Shown here one piece after another: positions 19,655-31,535 of a DNA stretch of 64,000 nt. Source of the stretch: Enterobacter cloacae subsp. cloacae ATCC 13047. GTDB lineage: Bacteria > Pseudomonadota > Gammaproteobacteria > Enterobacterales > Enterobacteriaceae. The DNA lies in assembly GCF_000025565.1 (NCBI RefSeq), contig NC_014121.1, positions 4,116,216 to 4,180,215 on the forward strand, read 5' to 3'. The position numbers and the translations under genes were made by a program. The notes under the pieces were generated by a model, which was given only the letters and a program-made list of their open reading frames with translations, was not told where the DNA came from and did no database searches. Each line of letters opens with the position of its first letter. Position 1 is the stretch's first letter.

Positions 19655-22282
19655 TTACAGTTTCGCGCTTACCCAGCTTTCAACGCTGGCCAATGCCGCA
19701 GGAAGTGCCGCCGCATCCGTACCACCGGCTTGCGCCATGTCCGGACGACCGCCACCTTTGCCACCCACCTGCTGGGCAACCATGCCAATCAGTTCCCCTG
19801 CTTTAACGCGGTCGGTCACATCCTTAGAGACGCCCGCAATCAGAGAAACCTTACCTTCTGCTACCGTCGCCAGTACGATAACCGTCGAACCAAGCTGGTT
19901 CTTGAGATCGTCGACCATGGTACGCAGCATCTTAGGCTCTACACCTGCCAGATCGCTGACAAGCAGTTTGACGCCCTTAATGTCTACAGCCTTGCTGGAG
20001 AGGTTTGCACTCTCCTGCGCCGCAGCCTGCTCTTTCAGCTGCTGCAGCTCTTTTTCCAGCTGGCGAGTACGATCCAGCGCAACACGCACTTTCTCGCCCA
20101 GATTCTGGGTATCGCCTTTCAACAGCTGCGCGATATCGTGCAACTGGTCGCTCTGCGCATGCAGGCTGGCAATCGCGCCTTCACCAGTCACCGCTTCAAT
20201 ACGACGCACACCTGCCGCCGTACCGGATTCAGAAACGATGCGGAACAGACCGATATCACCGGTACGCGATGCGTGTGTGCCACCGCACAGCTCGGTAGAG
20301 AAGTCGCCCATGCTCAATACGCGAACACGGTCGTCATATTTCTCACCAAACAGGGCCATCGCACCTTTTTTCTTCGCCGCGTCGAGATCCATAATGTGGG
20401 TTTCGATTGGCAGGTTACGACGGATTTGCGCATTCACCAGATCTTCCACCGCACGGATCTCAGACGGTTTCATCGCTTCAAAATGCGAGAAGTCGAAACG
20501 CAGCACTTTGTCGTTAACCAGAGAACCTTTCTGTGCAACATGCGTTCCCAGAACCTCACGCAGTGCAGCGTGCATCAGGTGCGTTGCCGAGTGGTTCAGA
20601 CGGATGCGTGCGCGGCGCGCTTCGTCGACATTAGCCTGAACGCCCTCTCCCACTTTCAGGGAGCCTGAAACCAGTTTACCCAGATGACCAATCGCCTGGC
20701 CGTATTTCTGAGTGTCGTTCACACTGAAGCTGAAACCGTTGCCTTGCAGTTCGCCTTTATCGCCAACCTGACCACCGGATTCCGCATAGAACGGGGTTTT
20801 ATCCAGAATGACAACTGCATCCTGACCTGCGCTGATGCTGTCTACGGCTTTGCCGTCAACAAACAGGGCGGTCACTTTGCCAGTCAGTTCCAGCGCTTCA
20901 TAACCTTTGAATTCAGACGCGCTGTCCACGCGGATCATCGCGTTGTAGTCTGCGCCAAAACCGCTGGACTCACGCGCACGACGACGCTGCTCTTCCATCG
21001 CCGCTTCGAAGCCCGCTTCGTCCACTTTGATGTTGCGCTCACGGCAAACGTCCGCCGTCAGGTCAACCGGGAAGCCGTAAGTGTCGTACAGGCGGAAGGC
21101 GGTTTCGCCATCCAGCGTGTCGCCCTTAAGCTTAGCGAGTTCTTCATCCAGCAGCGCCAGACCACGCTCCAGCGTACGTGCAAACTGCTCTTCTTCAGTT
21201 TTCAGTACTTGCTCAACCTGCGCCTGCTGGCGTTTCAGCTCGTCACCTGCAGAACCCATTACGCCAATCAGTGGCCCAACGAGCTTATAGAAGAAGGTGT
21301 CCTTCGCGCCCAGCATGTTGCCGTGACGGATCGCACGACGAATGATACGACGCAGCACATAGCCACGGTTTTCATTCGACGGAATAACACCATCAGCAAT
21401 CAGGAACGCACAGGAACGGATATGGTCTGCGATTACGCGCAGTGATTTGTTGTTCAGATCGGTCGCGCCAGTCACTTCTGCAACGGCTTTGATCAGGGTG
21501 CTGAACAGATCAATTTCGTAGTTGGAGTTAACGTGCTGCAGAACAGCCGCAATACGCTCCAGGCCCATACCGGTATCAACGGACGGTTTTGGCAGCGGCT
21601 CCATGGTGCCGTCGGCCTGACGGTTGAACTGCATGAAGACGATGTTCCAGATCTCAATGTAGCGATCGCCGTCTTCTTCCGGGCTGCCTGGAGGGCCGCC
21701 CCAGATGTGGTCGCCGTGATCGTAGAAGATCTCGGTGCACGGACCGCAAGGGCCGGTGTCACCCATCTGCCAGAAGTTGTCAGACGCGTACGGTGCGCCT
21801 TTGTTGTCACCGATGCGAATAATACGTTCGCGCGGGATACCGACTTCTTTTTCCCAGATTTCGTAGGCTTCGTCATCGGTTTCATAGACGGTAACCCACA
21901 GACGCTCTTTCGGCAGGTTGAACCAGTTTTCACCGGTCAGCAGTTCCCACGCGTATTGAATAGCATCATGTTTGAAATAGTCGCCGAAGCTGAAGTTACC
22001 CAGCATTTCGAAGAAGGTATGGTGGCGCGCGGTGTAACCGACGTTTTCCAGGTCGTTGTGTTTACCGCCCGCACGCACGCAACGCTGTGAGGTTGTGGCG
22101 CGGGAATAATTACGCTTGTCGAGACCAAGGAACACATCCTTGAACTGGTTCATCCCGGCGTTGGTAAACAGCAGAGTTGGGTCGTTGTTCGGCACCAGGG
22201 AGCTGCTGGCAACAACCTGGTGTCCCTTACTATGGAAAAAATCGAGAAACGCCTGACGGATCTCAGCGGTGCTCTTGCTCAT
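19655..22282 (-). CDS. alaS: Alanine-tRNA ligase AlaS
   Basis: Charges tRNA-Ala and edits mischarged serine and glycine; 875 residues against 876 in E. coli. The N-terminal class II core begins [16 protein letters not shown] and includes the [20 protein letters not shown] motif. The editing domain has the zinc-type motif [12 protein letters not shown] near residues 562-573 with partner [10 protein letters not shown] about 100 residues later. A coiled coil ([15 protein letters not shown]) and the C-Ala domain with [15 protein letters not shown] end the protein. Start ATG follows CAGGATAAT. Confidence 0.98.
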   Translation of the reverse strand: MSKSTAEIRQAFLDFFHSKGHQVVASSSLVPNNDPTLLFTNAGMNQFKDVFLGLDKRNYSRATTSQRCVRAGGKHNDLENVGYTARHHTFFEMLGNFSFGDYFKHDAIQYAWELLTGENWFNLPKERLWVTVYETDDEAYEIWEKEVGIPRERIIRIGDNKGAPYASDNFWQMGDTGPCGPCTEIFYDHGDHIWGGPPGSPEEDGDRYIEIWNIVFMQFNRQADGTMEPLPKPSVDTGMGLERIAAVLQHVNSNYEIDLFSTLIKAVAEVTGATDLNNKSLRVIADHIRSCAFLIADGVIPSNENRGYVLRRIIRRAIRHGNMLGAKDTFFYKLVGPLIGVMGSAGDELKRQQAQVEQVLKTEEEQFARTLERGLALLDEELAKLKGDTLDGETAFRLYDTYGFPVDLTADVCRERNIKVDEAGFEAAMEEQRRRARESSGFGADYNAMIRVDSASEFKGYEALELTGKVTALFVDGKAVDSISAGQDAVVILDKTPFYAESGGQVGDKGELQGNGFSFSVNDTQKYGQAIGHLGKLVSGSLKVGEGVQANVDEARRARIRLNHSATHLMHAALREVLGTHVAQKGSLVNDKVLRFDFSHFEAMKPSEIRAVEDLVNAQIRRNLPIETHIMDLDAAKKKGAMALFGEKYDDRVRVLSMGDFSTELCGGTHASRTGDIGLFRIVSESGTAAGVRRIEAVTGEGAIASLHAQSDQLHDIAQLLKGDTQNLGEKVRVALDRTRQLEKELQQLKEQAAAQESANLSSKAVDIKGVKLLVSDLAGVEPKMLRTMVDDLKNQLGSTVIVLATVAEGKVSLIAGVSKDVTDRVKAGELIGMVAQQVGGKGGGRPDMAQAGGTDAAALPAALASVESWVSAKL

Positions 22283-22413
22283 AATTATCCTGAAATCAAG
22301 CTAACGAAATGTCGTAGCAAGCCGGTATCGGTAAACCCCTGGACAGACCTGCTACTGGAAAAAGTGGGAATAAGATAAGTTTTCTTTAGTGGGAAGTAAA
22401 ATCCCGCATGCGT

Positions 22414-22914
22414 TCAATCGGCAAAATTACGCCAGATATCCTGAATATCTTCCATCAGAAAGCCGCGGTAGAGCAAAAAGCGCTGGATTTTGACTTTTTC
22501 TGAAAATTCACGCGGCAGCGGTTCACCGTATTTACGAATCGCCTGCTCTTTTGCCAGCGCACACCAGTCGGTGTCACAGTCGCGCATCGCTTTTTCGATG
22601 GACTCACGGGCAACGCCCTTCTGGTTCAGCTCCTGACGGATACGCGCCGGACCGTATCCCTTGCGGCCACGGCTGGCCAGGAACCGGGAAGCAAAACGGT
22701 CGTCATCCAGGTAGTGATGCTCATAGCACCAGGCAATCACCCGGTCATAATCTTCCGCGGTGGCATCAATCTCTTCCGGCCCATTTTTACTCATCACCGG
22801 GGCCGACAGTTTACGCCGCAGCTCTTGTTCACTGTGGTCACGCACGGCAAGGATCCGCACCGCGCGGTCCAGTAATCGCGCATAAGCGGGTCGACGCGTT
22901 GTGGATTCGCTCAT
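22414..22914 (-). CDS. recX: RecA inhibitor RecX
   Basis: Binds and caps RecA filaments, limiting recombinase and SOS coprotease activity. 166 residues, as in E. coli, rich in charged three-helix repeats ([16 protein letters not shown], and [21 protein letters not shown]). It lies 68 bases downstream of recA behind the recA terminator; in E. coli it is made mainly by read-through. Confidence 0.95.
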   Translation of the reverse strand: MSESTTRRPAYARLLDRAVRILAVRDHSEQELRRKLSAPVMSKNGPEEIDATAEDYDRVIAWCYEHHYLDDDRFASRFLASRGRKGYGPARIRQELNQKGVARESIEKAMRDCDTDWCALAKEQAIRKYGEPLPREFSEKVKIQRFLLYRGFLMEDIQDIWRNFAD

Positions 22915-22938
22915 AAAAAACCTGCTGGTTCAGAAATG

Positions 22939-22976
22939 CAAAAAGGGCCGCATCAGCAGCCCTTCATTTTTAAACG
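22939..22976 (-). terminator. recA terminator
   Basis: On the minus strand AAGGGC, a loop TGCTGATGCG, and GCCCTT followed by TTTGC form an intrinsic terminator between the recA stop and recX. In E. coli a leaky terminator at this place sets the recA:recX ratio. Confidence 0.75.
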
Positions 22977-22982
22977 AAAGCC

Positions 22983-24077
<1,095 letters not shown>

Positions 24078-24106
24078 TCACCGTGGATTTCTGTTCTGTT
24101 GGTGCA

Positions 24107-24134
24107 ATTATACTGTATGGTCATACAGTATCAA
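24107..24134 (-). promoter_or_regulatory. recA promoter with LexA operator
   Basis: On the minus strand TTGATA (24129-24134) and TATAAT (24107-24112) are 16 bases apart. Between and over them lies the SOS box TACTGTATGGTCATACAGTA (24111-24130), a perfect CTG-N10-CAG palindrome. LexA would block polymerase directly. Confidence 0.95.
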
Positions 24135-24628
24135 GTGTTTTGTAGAAATTGTTGCCAGAGCGTTTTTAACGCATAAACGGTGGCCTGACGACGCACGCTT
24201 TCACGATCGCCGCTAAAGCACTCGCGACGCGTGATCCCTTCACCTTTAGAGGTGGCAAAACCAAACCAGACGGTGCCGACAGGCTTCACGTCACTGCCGC
24301 CGTCCGGGCCGGCGATACCGCTAATAGAGATGGCATAATCTGCACGCGCCGCTTTTAGCGCACCAATTGCCATCTCAATCACCACCGGTTCGCTGACCGC
24401 GCCATGCTGTTCAAGCGTGGATTCGTGCACGCCAATCATTTGCGCTTTAGCTTCGTTACTGTAGGTCACAAAGCCGCGTTCAAACCAGGCGGAACTGCCT
24501 GCAATATCGGTAATGGCTTTAGCAACCCAGCCGCCGGTACAGGATTCGGCAGTCGTAATAGTCGCGCCACGTTGCTTAAGCGCCAGTCCTACGACTTCGC
24601 TAAGCTGCATCAATTCATGGTCAGTCAT
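24131..24628 (-). CDS. pncC: Nicotinamide-nucleotide amidase PncC
   Basis: Deamidates NMN to NaMN in the pyridine nucleotide cycle; CinA C-terminal family, 165 residues as in E. coli. The catalytic region TTAESCTGGWVAKAITDIAG is near residues 24-43 and SISGIAGPDGGS carries the other conserved loop. The start ATG at 24628 (MTDHELMQ) follows GGAGCGAG; the longer frame from 24661 is rejected. The recA promoter overlaps the end of this gene. In E. coli mltB is its direct neighbour; here a metal transporter operon separates them. Confidence 0.95.
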   Translation of the reverse strand: MTDHELMQLSEVVGLALKQRGATITTAESCTGGWVAKAITDIAGSSAWFERGFVTYSNEAKAQMIGVHESTLEQHGAVSEPVVIEMAIGALKAARADYAISISGIAGPDGGSDVKPVGTVWFGFATSKGEGITRRECFSGDRESVRRQATVYALKTLWQQFLQNT

Positions 24629-24758
24629 TCTCGCTCCGGGCATCAGAAAAACGTGCAGCACAAGATAGCACTTTCTCGTCAGATATGGAGATGAGGATCA
24701 TGTTTTACGAGGGGGCTTCAGAAAAAAGCCGATGCGAAGGCACCGGCTGAGAAAAAGG

Positions 24759-25637
24759 TTACTTCATGCTCCTGGCGAGGGTATTCACGTTATGGCGAAA
24801 CGCCTTAACGTAGGTATCCGCCACGCCGCCTTTGGCCGACAGCGCCTCCGGGTAAAGTTCGCCCCCCGGCTGCGCACCGGTGGCCGTGGCAATTTGTTTA
24901 ACCAGGCGCGGGTCGAGCTGGTTTTCCATAAACCAGGTTTTCACCCCGTCCGCTTTAATCTGATTGATAATCTCAGCCACCTGCGCTGCGCTGGCTTCGC
25001 TCTCTGACGACAAGCCCTGCGGCGCAATAAAGGTTACGCCATAGGCGCGGCTGAAGTAGCCGAAGGCGTCATGGCTGGTGAGGACTTTACGTTTTACCTG
25101 CGGGATCTGGCTGAACTGCGTTTTGGCCCAGCTGTCCAGTTGCATAAGCTGCGCGATATAGGGTTGACCGGTGGCCTCCAGCGCCGCCTTATCTTCAGGA
25201 TCGGCTTTTACCAGACCGGCAAGGATATTTTGCGCATACAGTGCCCCGTTCGCAGCGCTGTTCCAGGCATGCGGATCGGTCACGGTTTTCCCGTCCTCTT
25301 CAAGCGTGTGGGTTTTCACCCCGGTCGAAGCCACCACCAGCTGGCCCTTAAATCCGGAGGCCTTCACCAGACGGTCGAGCCAGCCCTCCAGCCCCAGACC
25401 GTTCACCACCACTACATCGGCCTTGCTGAGCGCCGCACTGTCTTTCGGCGACGGTTCAAAGGTATGCGGATCGCCGTCCGGCCCCACCAGCGTGGTCACA
25501 TTGACCCGGTCGCCCCCTACCTCACGCGTAATGTCTCCCAGAATGGAAAAACTGGTGACCACATTAAGCGTTTTCGCCATCACGCCCTGTGACAACATCC
25601 CGAGCGCGAGCGCCATTATTAATCCTGTACGTTTCAT
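24759..25637 (-). CDS. Zinc-type ABC transporter substrate-binding protein (cluster A-I)
   Basis: Periplasmic metal-binding lipoprotein-like fold of the ZnuA/TroA/AztC family, 292 residues, with signal peptide MKRTGLIMALALGMLSQGVMA cleaved before KTLNV. The ligand set can be read as histidines in DPHTFEPSPKD, DPHAWNS and SHDAFGYF plus aspartate in ENQLDPRL. The histidine in SHDAF, where manganese-binding relatives have glutamate, favours zinc. There is no long His-rich loop, unlike E. coli ZnuA. Start 25637 was chosen for the GGGGA site five bases ahead; 25640 is also possible. Last gene of the ATPase-permease-binding protein operon. Confidence 0.85.
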   Translation of the reverse strand: MKRTGLIMALALGMLSQGVMAKTLNVVTSFSILGDITREVGGDRVNVTTLVGPDGDPHTFEPSPKDSAALSKADVVVVNGLGLEGWLDRLVKASGFKGQLVVASTGVKTHTLEEDGKTVTDPHAWNSAANGALYAQNILAGLVKADPEDKAALEATGQPYIAQLMQLDSWAKTQFSQIPQVKRKVLTSHDAFGYFSRAYGVTFIAPQGLSSESEASAAQVAEIINQIKADGVKTWFMENQLDPRLVKQIATATGAQPGGELYPEALSAKGGVADTYVKAFRHNVNTLARSMK

Positions 25638-25651
25638 CATTTCCCCTTGCG

Positions 25652-26512
25652 TTAAAAAAGCGCACGCAGGCTGCCAGCCAGGTGGCTTCGTGTGCCAAAT
25701 AAAACAGAAATAAAGAACAGCGCGCTGGCGGTCAGCACGATGGACGGCCCGGCGGGTAAACTCACCGCCCAGGAGAGGCTTAACCCCAGCCATGCGCAAA
25801 AAACGCCGCTGATGCCCGCCAGGCAGAGCAACCCTGGCAGGGTGCGCACCCAGCAGCGTGCCGCCACCGCCGGCAACATCATCAGCCCGACGGCCATCAG
25901 CGTGCCGAGAACCTGAAATCCGGCCACCAGGTTAAGCACCAGTAACGCCAGAAACAGCCCGTGCAACAGGCCTGGCAGCCAGCGGGCGTTAACCTGTAGC
26001 CAGGCGGTATCGAACGCCTCGGTCACCAGTCCACGATAGAAAACTGCCAGCGTCACCAGCGTGAAGATGCATACGCCAGCCACAAACAGCGCGGCGTCGT
26101 TATCCACCGCCAGAATGGAGCCAAACAGCAGGTGCAGCAGATCGACATTCGAACCACGTAGCGACACCAGCGTCACGCCCAGCGCCAGCGAGCCGAGATA
26201 GAACCCGGCAAAACTGGCGTCCTCTTTGAGCGGCGTACGTCGACTGACCAGCCCGGCCACCAGTGCCACGGCGATCCCGGCGATAAACCCGCCGATGCTC
26301 ATCGCCAGCAGTGACATACCGCTCAGCAGATAGCCCACCGCAACGCCGGGTAAAATGGCGTGTGAAAGGGCATCGCCCATCAGGCTCATCCGGCGCAGTT
26401 GAAGGAATACGCCCAGTGCCGTGGTGCTGACGGACAGCGCCAGGCACACCACCAGCGCGCGACGCATAAAGCCGTATTCGATAAAAGGCTGAAAGAAGAG
26501 ATGCCAGATCAT
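25652..26512 (-). CDS. Metal ABC transporter permease (ABC-3 family)
   Basis: Inner-membrane permease of 286 residues with eight or nine hydrophobic segments and the family motif MSLMGDALSHAILPGVAVGYLL near residue 28, which contacts the ATPase. It overlaps the ATPase gene by 4 bases and is followed by the binding-protein gene after 14 bases, so it is the middle gene of a three-gene importer. The gene order (ATPase first, binding protein last) is that of AztABC-type loci and not of znuABC. Confidence 0.88.
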   Translation of the reverse strand: MIWHLFFQPFIEYGFMRRALVVCLALSVSTTALGVFLQLRRMSLMGDALSHAILPGVAVGYLLSGMSLLAMSIGGFIAGIAVALVAGLVSRRTPLKEDASFAGFYLGSLALGVTLVSLRGSNVDLLHLLFGSILAVDNDAALFVAGVCIFTLVTLAVFYRGLVTEAFDTAWLQVNARWLPGLLHGLFLALLVLNLVAGFQVLGTLMAVGLMMLPAVAARCWVRTLPGLLCLAGISGVFCAWLGLSLSWAVSLPAGPSIVLTASALFFISVLFGTRSHLAGSLRALF

Positions 26513-27162
26513 GCCACCCTCACCCGCTCGGTTTTCCAGTGCGGAATAGCCGTATCCAGCCGTAGCGTTTGCGGAAAATGACGCGATACGCGCTCGCTGT
26601 CATGCAATACCGCAAGCAGGGTCTGGCCCTGCATGTACATCTCGAGCATCAGGTCCATCAGCACGTTACAGGTAGCTTCATCGACGCCGGTAAAGGGTTC
26701 ATCCAGCATCACCAACGGCGCCTGTTGCACCAGGATCCGCGCAAACAGCATGCGCTGAAACTGGCCGCCGGAGAGTGCATCGATGGTAGATAACGCCATG
26801 GCGTCCAGCCCGACACGCTCCAGCGCGCTGGCAATGCGCGAGCGTGTTTCCCGACGAAAGCCGGAAAAGAGCGAAACACGCGGCCAGCAGCCCATACTCA
26901 CCACATCCTGCACCGTCAGCGGAAACTGCGCCTCCAGCGCGTGACGCTGTGCCAGCCAGCCAATCACCGGGCGTTTCTCCTGCCAGCGAAAACGGCCGCT
27001 CACCGGCGGAATAAACCCGGCGAGCGTTTTGAGCAGCGTGGATTTTCCACATCCGTTGGCCCCGATAATCGCGGTCATACTTCCGCGTTCAATTACGCCC
27101 GACAAGGCACGCGTAACGGGCATGCGGTCGTAACCCGCAACCAGTTCATCCATGACAATCAT
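26509..27162 (-). CDS. Metal ABC transporter ATP-binding protein
   Basis: ATPase of 217 residues with Walker A GANGCGKSTLLK near residues 33-44, signature LSGGQFQR and Walker B LVMLDEPFTGVDE. It is somewhat short for the family (about 240-250 residues). The start ATG overlaps the stop of a 35-codon frame in front of it (ATGA), indicating translational coupling. It shares an operon with the permease and the binding protein downstream; a Zur-like box lies 118 bases upstream. Confidence 0.88.
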   Translation of the reverse strand: MIVMDELVAGYDRMPVTRALSGVIERGSMTAIIGANGCGKSTLLKTLAGFIPPVSGRFRWQEKRPVIGWLAQRHALEAQFPLTVQDVVSMGCWPRVSLFSGFRRETRSRIASALERVGLDAMALSTIDALSGGQFQRMLFARILVQQAPLVMLDEPFTGVDEATCNVLMDLMLEMYMQGQTLLAVLHDSERVSRHFPQTLRLDTAIPHWKTERVRVA

Positions 27163-27266
27163 GGCAATGCCACCGCCCAGCGCACGGCCAGCCCGATAAA
27201 CACGATAATCACCAGCGCCAGCAGAAACCTAACTGCCGCAGACAAAGAGAAAAGGGACGTTGACAT
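27159..27266 (-). CDS. Candidate 35-residue small membrane protein at the head of the zinc operon
   Basis: A 35-codon frame begins MSTSLFSLSA, has one hydrophobic stretch RFLLALVIIVFIGLAVRW suited to a single membrane span, and ends WAVALP. Its TGA overlaps the ATPase ATG. A GTGGTGG stretch 4 bases before the ATG could serve as ribosome-binding site, though it is not strong. It lies directly after the Zur-like box. No family is recognised. It could be a leader that couples translation to the ATPase, or a small partner of the permease. Confidence 0.55.
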   Translation of the reverse strand: MSTSLFSLSAAVRFLLALVIIVFIGLAVRWAVALP

Positions 27267-27280
27267 GTTGCCACCACATT

Positions 27281-27300
27281 AAATGTTATAACGTAACAAT
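27281..27300 (-). promoter_or_regulatory. Zur-like operator
   Basis: AAATGTTATAACGTAACAAT resembles the enteric Zur box AAATGTTATA-N-TATAACATTT: the left half matches fully and the right half in most positions. It sits 15 bases before the small frame that heads the metal ABC operon, so zinc-dependent repression is inferred. Confidence 0.65.
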
Positions 27301-27370
27301 AATGAAAGGCGTTTGAGATGTAAATGGCGCGTTTGCAAAGGGAGTGTGGCGAAATGTTTCTGCAAAATTC

Positions 27371-27390
27371 CCCTCTCCCGTGGGAGAGGG
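27371..27390. repeat. CCCTCTCCC/GGGAGAGGG hairpin after mltB
   Basis: CCCTCTCCCGTGGGAGAGGG, a perfect 9-bp stem with a 2-base loop, 15 bases beyond the mltB stop. Minimal member of the repeat family without the CCCTCACCC flanks; it may act as the mltB transcript end. Confidence 0.7.
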
Positions 27391-27404
27391 AGGAATAAAG
27401 CGAC

Positions 27405-28505
27405 TTACTGACTAAACGGCGATGCCGCAGGGATGCGCGCCTGCGATACCGCCAGGCCCAGCTGCCACACGGCCATCGCATAGTGCGTGCTGTGGTTATA
27501 GCGGGTGATGGTGTAGAAGTTTGGCATACCGTACCAGTACTGATACCCGGTTCCTACATCCAGACGCAACAGGCTCACCTGATCGACATTACCCAGCGGC
27601 TGCGTTGGCGTTAAACCTGCCGCCGTCAGCTGCGCAACGCTGTATTTGGTTTTGAAGCCGTTTTCCAGACCAAACGCTTCGCCGTTAGCCTGCACGGCAA
27701 CCTGCCCACCCGGCGTCCAGCCGTGTGCCTTGAAGTAGTTCGCCACGCTGCCGATGGCGTCCACCGGATCCCACAGGTTGATGTGACCATCTCCGTTAAA
27801 GTCGACGGCATACTGTTTGTAGGAAGAGGGCATAAACTGGCCGTAGCCCATCGCTCCGGCAAACGACCCTTTCAGATCGAGCGGGTCATCCTGTTCGTTA
27901 CGCGCCATCAGCAGGAAGGTTTCCAGCTCGGAAGAGAAGTACTCGGCACGACGAGGATAGTTAAACGAGAGCGTGGCCAGCGCATCAAGAATGCGTGTTT
28001 TGCCCATCACGCGGCCCCAGCGCGTTTCCACGCCAATAATGCCGACGATGATTTCAGGCGGCACGCCGTAGACCTGCCACGCGCGATTGAGGGCATCTTC
28101 ATACTGATTCCAGAACACCACGCCATTTTGCACGTTGTCCGGGGTAATAAACTGTTTGCGATAGCGCAACCACGCACCGTTTGGCCCGGTTGGCACCTGC
28201 GCTGACGGTGCCTGCCTGTCCATCAGGCGCAGCACGTAGTCCAGACGTTTCGCCTGCGACAAGATTTCATGCAGTTGCTGTCTGTCAAAGCCGTGTTTGC
28301 TCACCATTTTATCGATGAACTGTTCGGCCGCCGGGTTATTCGCGAAGTCGCCCCCCATCTGCATCATATTGTGCTGCGGCTCCAGCAGGAATCCTCCTGA
28401 AGGCGCGCCAGCCGTCTGCACAGCGGCTTCAGTCTTGGGTTTACTACTACATGCGGATAGCAGAATAAGCGCAGGTAACAACGCTGCATAACGACGCTTG
28501 AACAT
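27405..28505 (-). CDS. mltB: Membrane-bound lytic murein transglycosylase B (MltB)
   Basis: Outer-membrane lipoprotein that cleaves peptidoglycan to 1,6-anhydromuropeptides. 366 residues; lipobox LLSAC near residue 19 after a signal peptide MFKRRYAALLPALIL. The catalytic glutamate is in GVETRWGRVMGK near residue 165, and the family's EF-hand-like calcium site is DFNGDGHINLWDP. The start at 28505 gives the E. coli N-terminus; a longer frame from 28562 is rejected. Confidence 0.96.
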   Translation of the reverse strand: MFKRRYAALLPALILLSACSSKPKTEAAVQTAGAPSGGFLLEPQHNMMQMGGDFANNPAAEQFIDKMVSKHGFDRQQLHEILSQAKRLDYVLRLMDRQAPSAQVPTGPNGAWLRYRKQFITPDNVQNGVVFWNQYEDALNRAWQVYGVPPEIIVGIIGVETRWGRVMGKTRILDALATLSFNYPRRAEYFSSELETFLLMARNEQDDPLDLKGSFAGAMGYGQFMPSSYKQYAVDFNGDGHINLWDPVDAIGSVANYFKAHGWTPGGQVAVQANGEAFGLENGFKTKYSVAQLTAAGLTPTQPLGNVDQVSLLRLDVGTGYQYWYGMPNFYTITRYNHSTHYAMAVWQLGLAVSQARIPAASPFSQ

Positions 28506-28685
28506 GGGACATCCATTTAACGGGTTCGATAAGAACCTAGTATGGTAAAGCATCCGGAACACCTCAAGGAAGCGGTACGCGCCTTACCCACCAAATCTTT
28601 ACGCTCCTCAACGCAAATCTGCGCTTTTTTCAACCAAAATGCGTCTCCCCCGCCCATTAACTTTCAAAATAATCCATTTTTCTTT

Positions 28686-28708
28686 CATTGTGAGATCTGA
28701 TTAACACT
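28686..28708 (+). promoter_or_regulatory. Possible CRP site upstream of srlA
   Basis: TGTGAGATCTGATTAAC has one good CRP half-site (TGTGA) and a weak second half, about 75 bases before the srlA start. The srl operon is catabolite-controlled in E. coli, which is the main support. Confidence 0.4.
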
Positions 28709-28746
28709 TTAAAACCTTTCAAAGTGATTATTATTAGTCCCGGTAA

Positions 28747-30299
<1,553 letters not shown>

Positions 30300-30311
30300 G
30301 AGGTTCCTGCG

Positions 30312-30674
30312 ATGACCGTGATTTATCAGACCACCATCACCCGCATCGGCCAGAGCGCGGCCGATGCGCTCAGCGACCAGATGCTGATCACTTTCCGTGA
30401 AGGTGCACCGGCAGATATCGAAGAGTTTTGTTTTATCCACTGCCACGGCGAGCTGCACGGAGCGTTAAAGGCAGGAAGCCAGCTGGAGCTGGGTGACACC
30501 CGCTATGCCGTCACCGCCGTGGGCGACGTGGCCGAGCAAAACCTGCGCGAGCTGGGCCACATCACCCTGCGGTTCGATGGCCAGCCGCAGGCAGAGTATC
30601 CCGGCACGGTTCACGTGGAGGGGCCGGTTCCGCAGGCTGTTACCCCAGGCTGCACATTAAAATTTGTTGCGTAA
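30312..30674 (+). CDS. srlB: Glucitol/sorbitol PTS enzyme IIA component SrlB
   Basis: Cytoplasmic IIA protein that accepts phosphate from HPr and passes it to SrlE. 120 residues against 123 in E. coli. The phosphohistidine lies in FCFIHCHGELHGAL near residues 38-51. Fourteen bases separate it from srlD, with AAGGAGAGCG as ribosome-binding site. Confidence 0.96.
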   Translation: MTVIYQTTITRIGQSAADALSDQMLITFREGAPADIEEFCFIHCHGELHGALKAGSQLELGDTRYAVTAVGDVAEQNLRELGHITLRFDGQPQAEYPGTVHVEGPVPQAVTPGCTLKFVA

Positions 30675-30688
30675 TTAAGGAGAGCGTT

Positions 30689-31468
30689 ATGAGTCAGGTT
30701 GCCGTTGTCATTGGTGGAGGACAAACCTTAGGAGAGTTTCTCTGCCGTGGGCTTGCCGCAGAAGGTTACCGCGTGGCGGTAGTGGATATTCAGAGTGAGA
30801 AAGCCGCCCGCGTGGCGGATACCATCAACACCGAGTTTGGTGAGGGGATGGCGTACGGGTTTGGTGCCGATGCCACCAGCGAGCAGAGCGTCATGGCGCT
30901 GGCTCGCGGGGTAGACGAGATTTTTGGCCGTACCGACCTGCTGGTCTACAGCGCAGGGATCGCGAAAGCGGCGTTTATCAGCGATTTCGAACTGGGGGAC
31001 TTTGACCGCTCGCTGCAGGTGAATCTGGTGGGTTACTTCCTCTGCGCCCGCGAGTTTTCCCGCCTGATGATCCGCGACGGCATTCAGGGGCGCATCATTC
31101 AGATCAACTCCAAATCGGGCAAAGTGGGCAGCAAGCATAACTCCGGCTACAGCGCGGCGAAATTTGGCGGCGTAGGGCTGACCCAGTCTCTGGCGCTGGA
31201 TCTGGCCGAATACGGGATTACCGTTCACTCGCTGATGCTGGGCAACCTGCTGAAGTCGCCAATGTTCCAGTCGCTGCTACCTCAATATGCCACCAAGCTT
31301 GGCATCAAAGAAGACGAAGTGGAGCAGTACTACATCGACAAAGTGCCGCTGAAGCGCGGGTGCGACTATCAGGACGTGCTGAACATGCTGCTGTTTTACG
31401 CAAGCCCGAAAGCCTCGTACTGCACCGGCCAGTCGATTAACGTCACCGGTGGGCAGGTGATGTTCTGA
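30689..31468 (+). CDS. srlD: Sorbitol-6-phosphate 2-dehydrogenase SrlD
   Basis: Short-chain dehydrogenase oxidising D-glucitol 6-phosphate to fructose 6-phosphate with NAD; 259 residues as in E. coli. The nucleotide loop is GGGQTLGEFLC near residues 9-19, and the catalytic tyrosine-lysine pair is in SGYSAAKFGG, with the serine in INSKSG. A CCCTCACCC repeat separates it from gutM. Confidence 0.97.
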   Translation: MSQVAVVIGGGQTLGEFLCRGLAAEGYRVAVVDIQSEKAARVADTINTEFGEGMAYGFGADATSEQSVMALARGVDEIFGRTDLLVYSAGIAKAAFISDFELGDFDRSLQVNLVGYFLCAREFSRLMIRDGIQGRIIQINSKSGKVGSKHNSGYSAAKFGGVGLTQSLALDLAEYGITVHSLMLGNLLKSPMFQSLLPQYATKLGIKEDEVEQYYIDKVPLKRGCDYQDVLNMLLFYASPKASYCTGQSINVTGGQVMF

Positions 31469-31483
31469 TCGAGCAGGCTGATG

Positions 31484-31516
31484 CCCTCACCCTCACCCTC
31501 TCCCACCGGGAGAGGG
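31484..31516. repeat. CCCTCACCC/GGGAGAGGG palindromic repeat between srlD and gutM
   Basis: CCCTCACCCTCACCCTCTCCC, ACC spacer and GGGAGAGGG, with a perfect 9-bp stem. It starts 16 bases after the srlD stop inside the operon, where it could protect or end the upstream message and lower expression of the regulators. Confidence 0.75.
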
Positions 31517-31535
31517 AATATAACAAGGAGCCGAT

